From Lumbricus terrestris (taxonomy: Eukaryota > Annelida > Clitellata > Crassiclitellata > Lumbricidae), in NCBI GenBank assembly GCA_949752735.1, contig OX457039.1:42988199-43052198 (forward strand): 64,000 bases of DNA, in the 5' to 3' direction. Positions within the stretch are counted from its first letter, which is position 1. Each line of letters opens with the position of its first letter. A program made the translations under genes and the position numbers. This document shows, piece after piece, positions 37,364-48,379 of this stretch. The notes under the pieces were generated by a model. That model saw nothing but the letters and a program-made list of their open reading frames with translations. It was not told where the DNA came from and did no database searches.

Positions 37364-37671
37364 CTACAGGTAGTGGTGGGCATGGGCAAGGGGAGCGTGC
37401 AGCGGGGACATGAGCCCCGACTGCTGGAGGACCTCGGGGCCGCGCTGGGTCTTAGCGAGGTGGGCGATCTTGTAGTCCTTCTTCCACTTCATCCGACGGT
37501 TCTGGAACCAGATCTTGATCTGTCGCTCCGTCAGGTTCAGCATGTGCGCCACCTCGATGCGACGGCGGCGCGTCAGGTAGCGGTTGAAGTGGAACTCCTT
37601 TTCCAGCTCCAGCGTCTGGTGACGGGTGTAGGACGTGCGCGTCCGCTTGCTGTCCGCTCCATTGGCGCCAT
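37364..37671 (-). CDS. Hox5: Hox5/Scr exon 2 (homeobox exon)
   Basis: Encodes residues 351-452 of the spliced protein. The acceptor AG (37673-37672) follows ttgtcgtgttat. Two exon bases complete a split Asp codon begun in exon 1 (phase 1). Residues 358-417 are a 60-residue Antp-class homeodomain: basic N-terminal arm [12 protein letters not shown], then [20 protein letters not shown], and recognition helix [17 protein letters not shown] with the invariant W48, F49, N51 and R53. It binds TAAT-core DNA in the nucleus with PBC partners. HD positions 34 (V), 37 (M) and 39 (N) differ from the usual I-A-C. A 35-residue tail starts [11 protein letters not shown] and ends AHAHHYL at a TAG stop. The arm TSYTRHQ and the 14-residue linker favour group 5 over groups 4, 6 and 7. 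Class is certain, group 5 likely. Confidence 0.92.
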
Positions 37672-37726
37672 CTATAACACGACAAACGCATTGTTGTGGT
37701 GTAAGAAATGTTAAACGCAGAGAATG

Positions 37727-37769
37727 CATGCGTATACTGTGCATGCAGTACATAAACTGCATGCATGCA
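37727..37769 (-). promoter_or_regulatory. cluster of (U)GCAUG motifs upstream of the homeobox exon
   Basis: In the pre-mRNA sense, TGCATG occurs at 37769-37764, 37765-37760 and 37747-37742. A GCATG pentamer lies at 37731-37727. All are 56-98 nt upstream of the acceptor. UGCAUG is the established RBFOX splicing-factor site. Functional use is inferred. Confidence 0.35.
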
Positions 37770-37910
37770 CAATTGTACATTATACAGTATACTAGTATAC
37801 TATGATGCATACAGTTAGGACATACGTGATAGAAAGTATGCAGACAGTGCATGAAGAGTATATAATTACTGTATAATTGAGTCTAATAGAAATTAGGCAT
37901 GTATGTGCAA

Positions 37911-37913
37911 TAC

Positions 37914-37950
<37 letters not shown>

Positions 37951-37985
37951 TAATAATAATAATAATAATGATAATAATAATAATG
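37911..37985. repeat. (TAA)n microsatellite in Hox5 intron
   Basis: TAA units with an aaataa break near 37946 and a gata break near 37970. Confidence 0.95.
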
Positions 37986-40919
37986 ACAATCACGTCGTAT
38001 ATAAGAAGCAATTAAAAAGTCCCACATATATACGCGCAGATATGGTCTATAGTAGGCCTATTATATGCATGTAGGCAACCCACATAAAAATGGTAGGGCA
38101 GCCACCTCGAATACACAGACTGAATAGAAAGGGTCCATGACCTATATACATATACAATGGCAATAGATTGGTGTTAGTGTATGCGCATATACTGTCGGCT
38201 CTGGCAGTGACTGCAGGCTCGAAGGTTGACAGAAGAGACGAATATTATTTAAGTCTGTTTAGACGATCTGTATGAACCGTTTTAACCTATATTGATCCAA
38301 ACTTTCATTGCCTGCAGTCTGCGCGACTGTATTCTTCCTTGCTTGTCTCTGATTCTATTGCATTTTTGTAAGTTTGTAATTTAATTCAACATTTGTAGAG
38401 CGCCACTCATCGATGCTCCCGACCGAAGCTATAGGGCAATCACTGACAATAGGACAGAGTCTTCGTTTCAGAAACTGCAGAGGAAGAGGGAGACAGAGGA
38501 TTTCGATGTGTCTCCATAACATCTTGATAGTGGTAAAATGGAAATGGAAATAGACGGAAGTTGTGTGATGATGACTTGGTCCCTGCAGGTCCCTGCTCTG
38601 GCCCCGGGTCCCTGCCCCTTGGGTCCATGCTCTGGCCCCGGGTCCCTGCATGCAGGGTCTCGAGATCCATGCATTTTCGGTGCAAGGGCCGTGTGAATTA
38701 AACGAGAGCAACGGCTGCACGAGTTTCCCGTCGGATGTATATATATACTGCAGGGAGCAGAGTTTTTCTTTGTCCAACGTATATCTTTTGTTTAATTTGA
38801 ACAAGCATGGGTGGTGGTTTCACCCGAGTGGTTTGTCAGTCCAATGATGTTTGCAGTGCATGCATGCCAATATAATTATATATAACAGGGTTATTATATG
38901 ATGTCAAAGATAAATGAATGGTGTTAACGTGCGTTTAAACGACATGAAAATCACAAATGAGCATTCGTTCATTCATTTCGAGAATCTATTCAGCACATTT
39001 TGCAATTCTACATGTTGATGTTCAATAAAAATTGTTGTTATATTGCATTGCAGTTGTCGAGTGCTATTGCAGTTTTAGACTTGCACTTTTCTTCTATTTA
39101 TAGGAAACGATTAAGTGAACCATGCACTGTAATTGAGCAGATCTGTTCCCAAGTGAACCTGCCACAACGTACAAGCATGGACTTTGCAGGAAATCTCTTG
39201 GGCACCATATCCGCTCTCTGCAGCCTTCATACTCTTGTCTGCATGCCAAATTGGCTGTTTCGCAATACCACCCATTAGGAACCGCACTTACCGAACCAGA
39301 CCACACGCAGCGAATCGTTGCAATTACATCACAAGACGGCCCCCGGAAGTGCGTAAGCAGCAACGTCACAAGCAAACTTAAAGTAACCATGTTTATGTGT
39401 ACACTGTACCGGTACACTGTACAGCCATGCAACCTCCAAACGGCGAGCCCGTTCGTATATATTCAACGAAATGCAACGCGAAGAGGTATACACAATACAT
39501 TGCAATTGAAAATGGCGCCAAAAGGACTGAAATTATACGAACAATCCGAAGTCGGCCCGCAGTTAAAAAGGATCAGAATAGAAGGATGTTTGGACGACTT
39601 CCCCCCACCCCCAATCAAGCTTTCCATCGGTGCAACCTCGCTTTCAAATTCTGCAGTCGACCGAACGACGTCGCCCATTGCTAGGACGTCGTCCAGCGGA
39701 TTAATTAATTTCTGGTGGCAGCGATGGTGGCGGCGCAGACGTCGGCGACGGTGACCCTGCAGCAGCAGCAGTAGCAACAGCAGCAGCAGCAGCATTAGCA
39801 GCAGCAGCAACAGCAGCATTAACTGCGTCTCAGACTATAGCGGCGTAGAAAAAACTGCAGTGCTAAAAAGTGCCCCGTGAATTAACATTTGTCTTATCTG
39901 ACCCATGCATGTGGCTTCCAAACTCAATGCCGCAGCCAAGCGCCTGCGTGCAGACAAGTAAGCGCAACACACATCCATGCGACACGCGAGGCTTGTATAT
40001 AGATGTCGAATTAAGGCAAAGAAGAAAAGGGTATTCAGAGGAAAGGAAGAAGAATGGCCTGGAAGAGGAAGGAGACGCCGAGGAGGCGGAAGAGTAGAAA
40101 AGGAAGAACTGGATGAGGATGGATGGATGAGAGTGGAGGGAGATGAGGAATGGATCAGGGAGGAGGAAGAAGAGGCAGGCAGAGTTTAGACTAATCATCT
40201 GCTGTATGTAGGTCGTTTCCATCATTTCGTGGGTTTGGCCAAATCTTTATCTGAGGAAGGCGGCTCTTCCAACAGCCGATCCTCCTCCTCCTCAACGGAC
40301 ATTTCCGAAAACCACATCGGCGTCAAAGAACAAAAACAAGAACTGGCAACGGTAGAAGAGAAAACGAGAGGCAGACAGCTAGGTCAACAAATAGACAGAA
40401 AAAAAACACTTACATACACAGACAAACAGAAAATTGCATTTAGACAAAAGGGGAGAGAGAGTTCCTGACATATACATATAGAAACCTAGAGAAGCGAAAC
40501 GCAGAGATAAATAGTGTGACAACGATATATATATATATATATATATATAATGTATATATATATATATATTAGATGCATACAGACACACGTATACACATAT
40601 TTATATATTTATGTACATGGAGAAACAGACAGACAGAGACAGACAGAGAGACGCATTGCGAGGGGAGAAAATTAAACTTCAAGGTTTAGGTCGAGACTTA
40701 CATCGAGCCGCCGCATAGATAACACGACATCGTTGCCAGCGGAAAGAACGGGGACAGACTGACAAGCAGAGATACAGCAGCGGCAACAGCAGCAGCACAC
40801 AGACGTTCATACAGACAGACGGACGGGCAGACTGTGCGCCATTGATATACAAGACCTGCTGAACCGCCCGGCTGTTTGCCACTGCAGATAGCCAGAACCC
40901 CGAAAGCTTCAAGTGTATA

Positions 40920-40978
40920 TACACCACCACCACCACCAGCATCACCAGCATCACCACCAGCATCACCACCTCGAGCAT

Positions 40979-41010
<32 letters not shown>

Positions 41011-41070
41011 TCATCGCAACCACCATCACCATCACCACCTCGAGCATCAGGCGCAGAATCAGCAGCAGTA
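40920..41070. repeat. (CAC/CAT/AGC)n trinucleotide tract
   Basis: caccaccac, catcatcat and cagcatcacc units. Within the Hox5 intron. Confidence 0.9.
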
Positions 41071-41948
41071 GCAGGGCAAAAACGACCAACATTCTGCGAC
41101 GCATCTCACGATTCGTGTGGCCACCCTTCCAAACAATCACCTACATATATTTATATATATATACATGCACATGAATGTATATACTATACATACGCATGAA
41201 TGCATGCATAATATAGAATCTTTTATGCATATATATATACACATATGTATAATATATTTCGCATGCATACTATCATATTATACAGATTCTTTCAGTGAGG
41301 CACTGGGACATGCATGCTGTTATAAGCTCACTGCATGTGCATGTGCATGCCATGCCTGCATGCATGCAGCGAAACCATTGAGATATAACTGGACTGGATG
41401 GTGATGGCCATCGAACTCGAAACACTGCGATTTATGGCTGGCACTATCTATGGAGAAGACGATACAACAACAGCTAGACTATATAAAGTAAATGTGCCTT
41501 AGAGATGGTATACACACCTCATCGAACGCATAACTGCATGCGTATACACCTTCAACGACATGCACTGCATATGTATAATGTATAATTATGTGTGTATGTA
41601 TATGTATATGTATGTGTGTATGTATATGTATATGTATATGCATATGTATGTGTATGTATATATGAAAATGTATATGCATATGTATACCAATTTGCGCAAC
41701 CAAGGCACGGAAAGAAATCAATCAAGACTTAAGACGGGTCTTTAATTGGTATAAGGAGAAGCATGCGGTGCATGCACTTGCAGCAGGACGGCACGCTGAA
41801 GAAAATTACTTGATGCATGATTGAGAATCTTTGAATTAGAGTGAGTATAGTCGAGTGCAATACACTAATATGAGTACTCGTTGATGTCGGAAGTTTGTTC
41901 TCTTATAGGACTCACAAATGCTATTTTAATAGACTTTAATTTAGTACA

Positions 41949-42027
41949 TGGATGGATGGATGGATGGATGAATGGATGAATGGATGGGTGCATGAATGGA
42001 TGAATGAATGAATGGATGGATGGATGT
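41949..42027. repeat. (GGAT)n microsatellite
   Basis: atggatggatgg units with aatg variants. Confidence 0.93.
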
Positions 42028-42609
42028 AAGAGATCGGATAGTTGAATATATTGTGTTCTTAAAATCCTAAAACGGTATATGCGCTATATTAAATCGTGCA
42101 TAACATTTATTACGACCTTGTTGCTTTGTAATGTGATGAGTGCATAGAATAATGCAATCGACCACTTCTAAGCAGTATGTCAATAGCGCTTCCATGCAGT
42201 TCAAATCCAAACGTAATTCCATCGACACTATATGATTCCACAACACGAGTCCGCAAGGATTCGAAATCAGTAAGCATGCAGCATAATTATAATTTTAGAT
42301 TTATCTACAATATCTAGGCTGAAATATATCGTCAACTGTTGTACATGCATGATGATTGCATGAGTCATGAGATGCGTGTAAGAATTCGACCTTTTGCTTT
42401 CATTTTTCGTGCACTTCGGAATCAGTTCTCTCCAAGCATTGACACATTGTTCTTCATTAATAACTGTATGTAGTGTTATATCCGATGCACATCTTTTCAC
42501 TGCACTCGCAAAACAACTTTCTTTACTCTTGGAGGTCTTCGCACTGGGAGAGTCTCTGATTAGTGTGCAACTGTGCACACTATGAAAGGCGTTTTGCAGA
42601 TTTATGGGT

Positions 42610-42752
42610 ATAATAAATTAGCATACAATAGAATACAATAGAACGGCCACACCATTTGTTGATACAATACAATACAATAGAATACAATAGAACGGTCACA
42701 CCATTTGCTGATACAATACAATATAATACAATACAATGCAATATAGAACGGT
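42610..42752. repeat. ATACA pentamer minisatellite abutting the Hox5 splice donor
   Basis: Two copies of a unit of about 60 bp (agaacggtcacaccatttgc, then gatacaatacaat-rich) lie side by side. A third agaacggtc (42745-42753) lies within the first 16 intron bases on the Hox strand. Confidence 0.85.
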
Positions 42753-42760
42753 CGTCTTAC

Positions 42761-43811
42761 CATGTCCGGAATGAACTCTTCGCATCCACGGATAGATCTG
42801 CAGCTCATTGGCAACGGGCGCAGGAGCCGATCCAGGGGTCGAAGCCCCGCCTCCTCCTTCTCCGCCTTCGCCTCCGCTCGGCTCCTGGTCAGTTGAATCC
42901 TTTCCGGACATGACTGAGTCGTCGCTGGTCGCCTTCGGACTGTCCGGAGCCTCGGACTTCGGAGAGACGCAGTCATCGTCGTCCAACTTGGAGGAGTCCT
43001 GATCCGGTCTGGTTCCCGTCTGGGCAGCCGCAGGAGGTGGTGGAGGAGGAGGGGGCAGGGAGCTGGTGCAGATGGCGGCGGAGGCTGGAAGTCTTCCGTT
43101 GACGATCGGAGGAGCAGGAGCCTTCGAAGTTGGCTGTTGTTGGGAGGTGGTGGAGGAGGACGAAGAGGAGGAAGAGGAAGAGGAGGAGGAGGAAGGATGC
43201 TTCTGACCATGGAAGATGCTGTGCGGCCGGTGTTCAGAGGATGTTGTGGAGTTGTTCTGCTGCTGCTGCTGCTGGACCACTGGGCGGCCATGTTGATGCT
43301 GATGCTGACGATGATGTGGGCTCGTTCCGTTCATCTCCGGCTGCTGCTGGGGAGGCTGGTGGTGGGAGCGATGCTGATGCTGCTGATGCTGCTGCTGCTG
43401 TGGATGATGGCTATGAATTCCGGCGGGTGCACTGGACACAGACGACGGAGACAGATTTCGCCCGTACCCTCCACCGCCACCGCCGCCACCGGCATTGGCT
43501 CCCACCCCGACGCCGCCGCTCATATCGGTCGCCTTTCCACTGCGACAGTCCTGTCTCGGATAGCAGCTGTTGGACAGGGATCCACGACTGCCGGACACGG
43601 GGCAGCAGTCGGCGCTCGTGTGATGGAGGGACGGAAGGGGTGCCTTCGCTCCCCCTCCCCCTCCGCCGCCACCGCCGCACCCGCCATCGTAGGGAGACAT
43701 CACCCCGTAATCGTAGAAGTAGTCCTTGCGGGCATCGGGTCCGTCGTCTGCTCCACCAGTTCCTCCTCCCACTCCGGAGAACTTCATAGCGTCGACAAAG
43801 TAGGAGCTCAT
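42761..43811 (-). CDS. Hox5: Hox5/Scr exon 1 (N-terminus and hexapeptide)
   Basis: Encodes residues 1-350 plus the first base of codon 351. I start at 43811 because MSSYFVDAMKF matches the MSSYFV-type start shared by group 4-6 Hox proteins. An in-frame Met 12 codons upstream is probably untranslated. The region is low complexity: Gly9 (46-54), Gly8 (108-115), His/Gln-rich 134-187, Ser14 (207-220), Pro8 (253-260) and an acidic Ser/Asp/Pro segment (270-320). The PBC-binding hexapeptide lies near the end, IYPWMRRVHSG with YPWM at 340-343, close to Scr QIYPWMKRVHLG. The exon ends CATG before GTAAGA, splicing cleanly to the homeobox exon. GC content is far above the flanks. Expected role: anterior-trunk axial patterning. 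The total product is 452 aa. Confidence 0.88.
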
Positions 43812-45700
43812 CCCTCTGCTATAAGCAATGACAAACAACAGCGACAACAGTTAAAAGATATCACTTCATTAGCAATCCCATCACTGCAACAAACCCCCAC
43901 CATGCACCATCTAAACGAACATCGATACTGATTCTTGCAAGAGCCTCCTACTGCGTGCGTGCTCAACGTTATCTCCGGTTTTGGATTTTTTAAAAATTAC
44001 AGGAAAATGTGCAGCAGCATCATTGGGAATCGAACCCTTGCACAATGCGATAAACTGTCGTGCATTTGAATCGCTTACCAATAGAAGCAGAAAATAGCGA
44101 CGTCATCAACCACAGCAACTAAACTCCTCCTCCTGCCACTTCCACTGCAGCCGTCCTCTGCTTAAAACCTTTTTCTTCTAAACTTTCGTATGCCGAGCTT
44201 TAGGTACAAGTTCCAAGTCTTCCCGCTCTAGTCTTCTCCCCCACCTACCCTGTCTATCGATCTAACTCAAGTAAAGCATCAATCCGTTAGATCCGAACCC
44301 TGCGACTTTCCCCCATCGCCTTCGCTTCCACCTCCGTCGCCTGCATGCTCTTCCTTCGCTCCTCTCCGGTCACAGCTAAGGACGGTTCCTGCGGAGCCTG
44401 GACGCCTTCTGATCCGCCGTAAACTGTCCAGGCGCCGGAGAGGCCACAGCCGCCGCTGCCGCTGCTGTTCGAGGACACGACCGTCAACGTTGGTGACCAT
44501 CATATATTATCAGACAGGAACGGAAAGAGGAGGTTATAGTCGTAAGAGCAAGAGAAGAAGAAGAAGACGACGACGACGATGACGAAGGCAAAGAAGAAAA
44601 GAAGCAGTCAACGAAGAGGAAGAAGAGGAGAAAGAAGAGGAAGACGAAGAAGGCCATAGACTACGACGACGACGACGATCATCTTACGGTCGTATAAAAC
44701 GCCTAACGATGTTACCAGCAGTGACGAGAAAAAGACGGCGAGAAGGATCTGCGAGCTTTCGCCTCTCGCGAACGCCGATGAATTATGACGCCAGGACTTC
44801 GATATATATTCTCTATATCTCTATATATTATCGGGCCGTGCAGGCCTACAGCACCGCCTTTGCGCCAACGCTCGTCGACCACCGGCGGCCCATGCAACCC
44901 GCCGCCGCAGCCGCCGCCAATAGGCTTCTATCGCCCCGCTGCAGCTCGTTGCGGCGCCGGGCGCCTTGCAGCCAGGTTGCTTGCGCGCGCACAGCCTCGT
45001 CTACGTGAAGCACTGGGTGCAAGGCTGGTAGGTGTAAGCGGGCAGGCAGACGGACAGATAGACGGACAGACAGACGGACATACGAGGCAGCCTTCAACGA
45101 GTGGCTTTAGATCACGTGTTTCGTACGTTAAGCCAATAGCGTCTGGCTGAGTGCGGTAACTGAGGCTGACGATGTCAGTTAGAAGCCTAAACCAGACGCC
45201 GCCGCTGCTGCTGCTGCTGCTACCGCCATTTGTCGATGCACCTTCTTCCCCCCTACCATCTCCATCGCAGGTCGCTTGCTCGCTCCTTCACCTCAGCCAG
45301 TCCATCCGTCCGTCCGTCCGTCCGGTGTTCCACTGGCGCCCTGCCTATGTCTCTCTCCGCCTCTGTGTCTCTCTCCGCCTCTGTGTCTGTGTCTGCCTCT
45401 GCCTCTGCCTCTGTCTCTGTCTCTGTCTCTGCCTCTGTCTCTGTCTCTACCTCTGCCTCTGCGTTAGGCGAATCGTTCGTAACCGATTAGAGAAGTGAGC
45501 GGCGGAGGAGTAGGAGGAGGCGGAGGCAATGGCTCGGCGGCGGTGGACGGATCGGCCTCGGCCTTGATGCCTCCTACACCGTAACGATCGTCCAAGTGGC
45601 CGAGCAGCACGAAGAAGAAGCAGCGATCAGCCTCTAATGCTGCTCCACCAACCATCGCCCATCGCTCGACCGACGGACCGACCGCCAACGCATTGCCTGC
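43812..45700 (-). promoter_or_regulatory. GC-rich upstream region of Hox5
   Basis: Upstream of the start codon, GC content stays high to about 45.7 kb, with GCC/GAC-rich words and a GA-rich tract at 44540-44660. Immediately before the ATG the Hox strand reads ttgtttgtcattgcttatag then cagaggg, which could be a splice acceptor for an upstream untranslated exon. I see no firm TATA box or initiator. Open frames here are compositional. Confidence 0.35.
45300..45468. repeat. (CTCTGT/CTCTGC)n hexamer repeat
   Basis: tccgtccgtccg (45306-45322), then ctctgcctctgtctct units. Confidence 0.92.
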
Positions 45701-46117
45701 CCTGCTGTGTGCCCCATGATCCCCTGAATCCTCTGGGAGCAGCTGATGGGCACAGGTCAGACCTTGAAGGTTCGCCTGGTCGGTCGGTCGCTAGGTCCGC
45801 CTGCCATGCAGCATCCCACGGAGCAAGGTCATGCAGGGTCAGAGGCTGTGCCGCGGGTCGATGCATGCCAACGGTCCAACAAATCACGTCATGAATAATT
45901 ATTATGCCAATGACGTATACACAGGCGGTCAAGTTTGACAATTTGGGGGACGATGCCCCCTCCATGATCTATGGCCAATCGATGGATTGGACTGAGGGTC
46001 GGTGTTGGCGTCGCCCTGCAGTCTCAGAGATTGGCTTTGATTGGGGGGAGGGGGGGCAGCAAGAGGCAAACCTATCCCAACCTCTCCTGACTTATACAGC
46101 ATTTGCACATGCCTATG

Positions 46118-46205
46118 TCGTTCATTCATTCGTTCATTCATTCATTTATTCCAAGAATTTTTATAGCGTCACTTAAAGAGACCTACTCAGAGGCTCTCCC
46201 AGCCC
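46118..46205 (-). mobile_element. SINE 3' tail, minus strand
   Basis: (ATTC)n, then tttttatagcgtcactta and tactcagaggctctccc. In complement this is the gcctctgagta, gcgctata and (GAAT)n end of the tRNA-derived SINE. Confidence 0.6.
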
Positions 46206-46800
46206 AGTCACATTTTAAAAGTAGGATTTATAAAAAGCAAGGGAGTTTGACCTATAGGCATCAATCGCAAAGCTGGACGCAGTGACGCGTGATCCCTCTG
46301 TTGAGTGTTCTATATGAAGTCAAAAAGTCACTCACTGCTTTCCCTCTCTCTTGACATACAGTACTGTTGGTAAAGTACAATGTTGTATTGTTCTCATCAA
46401 AACTCAGTACCAGTGACTGCTTCGCCCCATTACTGTAAACTACATGCATTAGGTAAATAAAAACTTATAATCAAATATTACTTCTATCAAATCATCATTA
46501 GGTCTCTTTAGTGATCATTTACATAGCGCTACTACTGCAAAACTGTCCAGCAAACTTTTATATTGGCACGATATTCTTGTGCCAACCTATGAGGAGCAGC
46601 TGAGCCTCAATCGGTTAAGGGCGAGAGTCAGCCGATGCGATAGAAGACCGCGTATACCTCCTCGATCGTCTAACGGTCGAATTCAGGCATCGAGCGTTCG
46701 CTTCATTTGCACTCGCTAGAGTCCGCCAGTTACAAGGAAGAGATCGTAAAACGAGCGACTGCTGCAGTTTAATACTATATGCTGAAGTCAATTCCTTCAA
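46206..46800. other. gene-free stretch
   Basis: No recognisable feature. Confidence 0.4.
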
Positions 46801-46804
46801 CGAT

Positions 46805-46917
46805 AGAACTCCGCCACTTGTTGCACTCTGCCAGTGCCAGTCCCAAGCCTGGATGAAGGAGGAGGGCGTCGCTAATGGTCTCTGTTACCACACAGTGACG
46901 TTAATCTGCAAATGCCA
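46805..46917 (+). repeat. dispersed repeat family R, copy 2
   Basis: Near-identical to 20548-20655 over ctccgccact, gcactctgccagtgccagtc, gagggcgtcgctaatggtct and accacacagtgacgtta. Confidence 0.88.
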
Positions 46918-47215
46918 CCACCTTCAACGATATTTCTTTCTTTATAGCTAAGGAAGTAAAGTGCAACACAGAATCTCAGTTTTAATGGCATTACTGATCA
47001 ATACGTAATGCATAATTATATATTATATACATATATATTATGTACAATACACATAATATAATTTATACTATATATATTATTCACATCTTCGCAACGTTTT
47101 CTAACTAAACTCAAAATAGCTTCAACCTCTTCTTGTTTAATGTGCTTGTTTTACAGAAATATCCAACATTCTACTCTGATTATATATTCGACATTCCTGA
47201 GAACGCCCATACACG

Positions 47216-47225
47216 ACCTCGTTCC

Positions 47226-47269
<44 letters not shown>

Positions 47270-47279
47270 GGAACGAGGT
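47216..47279. repeat. 64-bp palindrome with TA core
   Basis: acctcgttcctacta on the left and tagtgggaacgaggt on the right are complementary apart from one base. The roughly 34-bp centre is a TA run, itself self-complementary. Confidence 0.93.
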
Positions 47280-47289
47280 AGCATATATA

Positions 47290-47685
47290 TATATATATTA
47301 ATGGCCATCTATAATCAGCAATCAATGGTCTACATGTACGTGACTGTAGGTTGTTTGCTTCCTCTAAATATAGAATAATGTAGCAAGTTGCAAGATTGTG
47401 TCTTGGACTCTATGGTACCTAGATCATCGTATACCTATTCTTCACTGGTTTTCTGTATGTGAGGTATATACGCTTCATGCTGGCACTTTTCATTAGACAA
47501 GGCACATGTGCATCCCATCTGCCAGACCATTTATCTTCCATGGTTACACCTTTTATCTCCGTTAACTTAAAGGCCGATCTTCAGTCTTCAATGTGCATCT
47601 GTTTGAAAGAATGTTGTCTTTTTAAAGACGCCTAATTCCATCTGGGACTTACCCCACCTTTTGGAAACTCTTCAAACTGAGAACT
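47290..47685. other. gene-free stretch
   Basis: No recognisable feature. Confidence 0.4.
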
Positions 47686-47888
47686 CGAATGTTTTGCCAA
47701 CGGTGTTAACTCTAATGTTCTGTCAACGGTGCTAACTCTAATGTTCTGTCAACGGTGTTAACTCTAATATTCTGTCAACGGTGTTAACTCTAATGTTCTG
47801 TCAACGGTGTTTACTCTAATGTTTTGTCAACGGTGTTAACTCTAATGTTCTGTCAACGGTGTTAACTCAAATGTTCTGTCAAGGGTCT
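47686..47888. repeat. 26-bp minisatellite, 8 copies
   Basis: The unit aatgttctgtcaacggtgtt then aactct starts at 47688 and repeats every 26 bp to 47870, the last copy partial. Each unit contains CAACGG, and most contain GTTAAC. Confidence 0.95.
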
Positions 47889-48183
47889 TTAATGCCTGCT
47901 CGGTCTGCATAGTTTTCTTAGCTTTGTAACAGTAATTACATGTCAAGCTAAAACTGAAGGTCTATTATAAAGACACAATTATACTTGCCCCAAACACACT
48001 AAGAAAATAACATGAACAGCTAGAGTTGAACTCCATTATCAAGGCCATTTAGAGTTGTCAATAAGTAAGAAATGCTGAAACTATATTATGTGTATAAACT
48101 GTAAACCATGGAATTAAATATAATAATGGAATATTCTAAACATTTACCTCATAACAAATACATGTATCCATGAATGCATGGCT

Positions 48184-48375
48184 GTATGTATGTATGACAT
48201 GTATGTATGTATGTATGTATGTATGTATGTATGTATGTATGTATGTATGTATGTATGTATGTATGTATGTATGTATGTATGTATGTATGTATGCATGCAT
48301 GCATGTATGTATGTATGTATGTATGTATGTATGTATGTATGTATGTATGTATGATGTTTGTAGGTATGTATGTGT
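48184..48375. repeat. (TATG)n microsatellite array
   Basis: About 45 TATG units with a gcatgcatgcatg core near 48292-48304. Confidence 0.97.
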
Positions 48376-48379
48376 ATGC

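Larger units (their letters stand above)
37672..42760 (-). other. Hox5: Hox5 intron (5,089 bp)
   Basis: Donor GTAAGA at 42760 and acceptor TAG at 37672 give a phase 1 intron between hexapeptide and homeobox, the ancestral Hox position. It contains (TAA)n at 37911-37985, a repeated ctctggccccgggtccctgc block (38594, 38629), CAG-rich DNA (39758-39830), CAC/CAT-rich DNA (40920-41070), TA tracts (40526, 40552), GGAT repeats (41949-42027) and an ATACA minisatellite beside the donor. A plus-strand frame near 39251-39754 (with MAPKGLKLYEQSEVGPQLKR) is open but resembles nothing I know. Confidence 0.9.

Noticed and set aside
37301..37714. Plus-strand 137-codon frame opposite the homeobox
   Set aside because: Antisense of the conserved homeodomain exon.
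39251..39754. Plus-strand frame of 167 codons inside the Hox5 intron (MAPKGLKLYEQSEV region)
   Set aside because: No recognised family, ends in a poly-Arg run produced by CGG-type repeats, and no supporting signals. Left as a note in the intron entry.
43130..43931. Plus-strand frames of 219 and 264 codons opposite Hox5 exon 1
   Set aside because: Antisense shadows of the GC-rich coding exon. No conserved domain.
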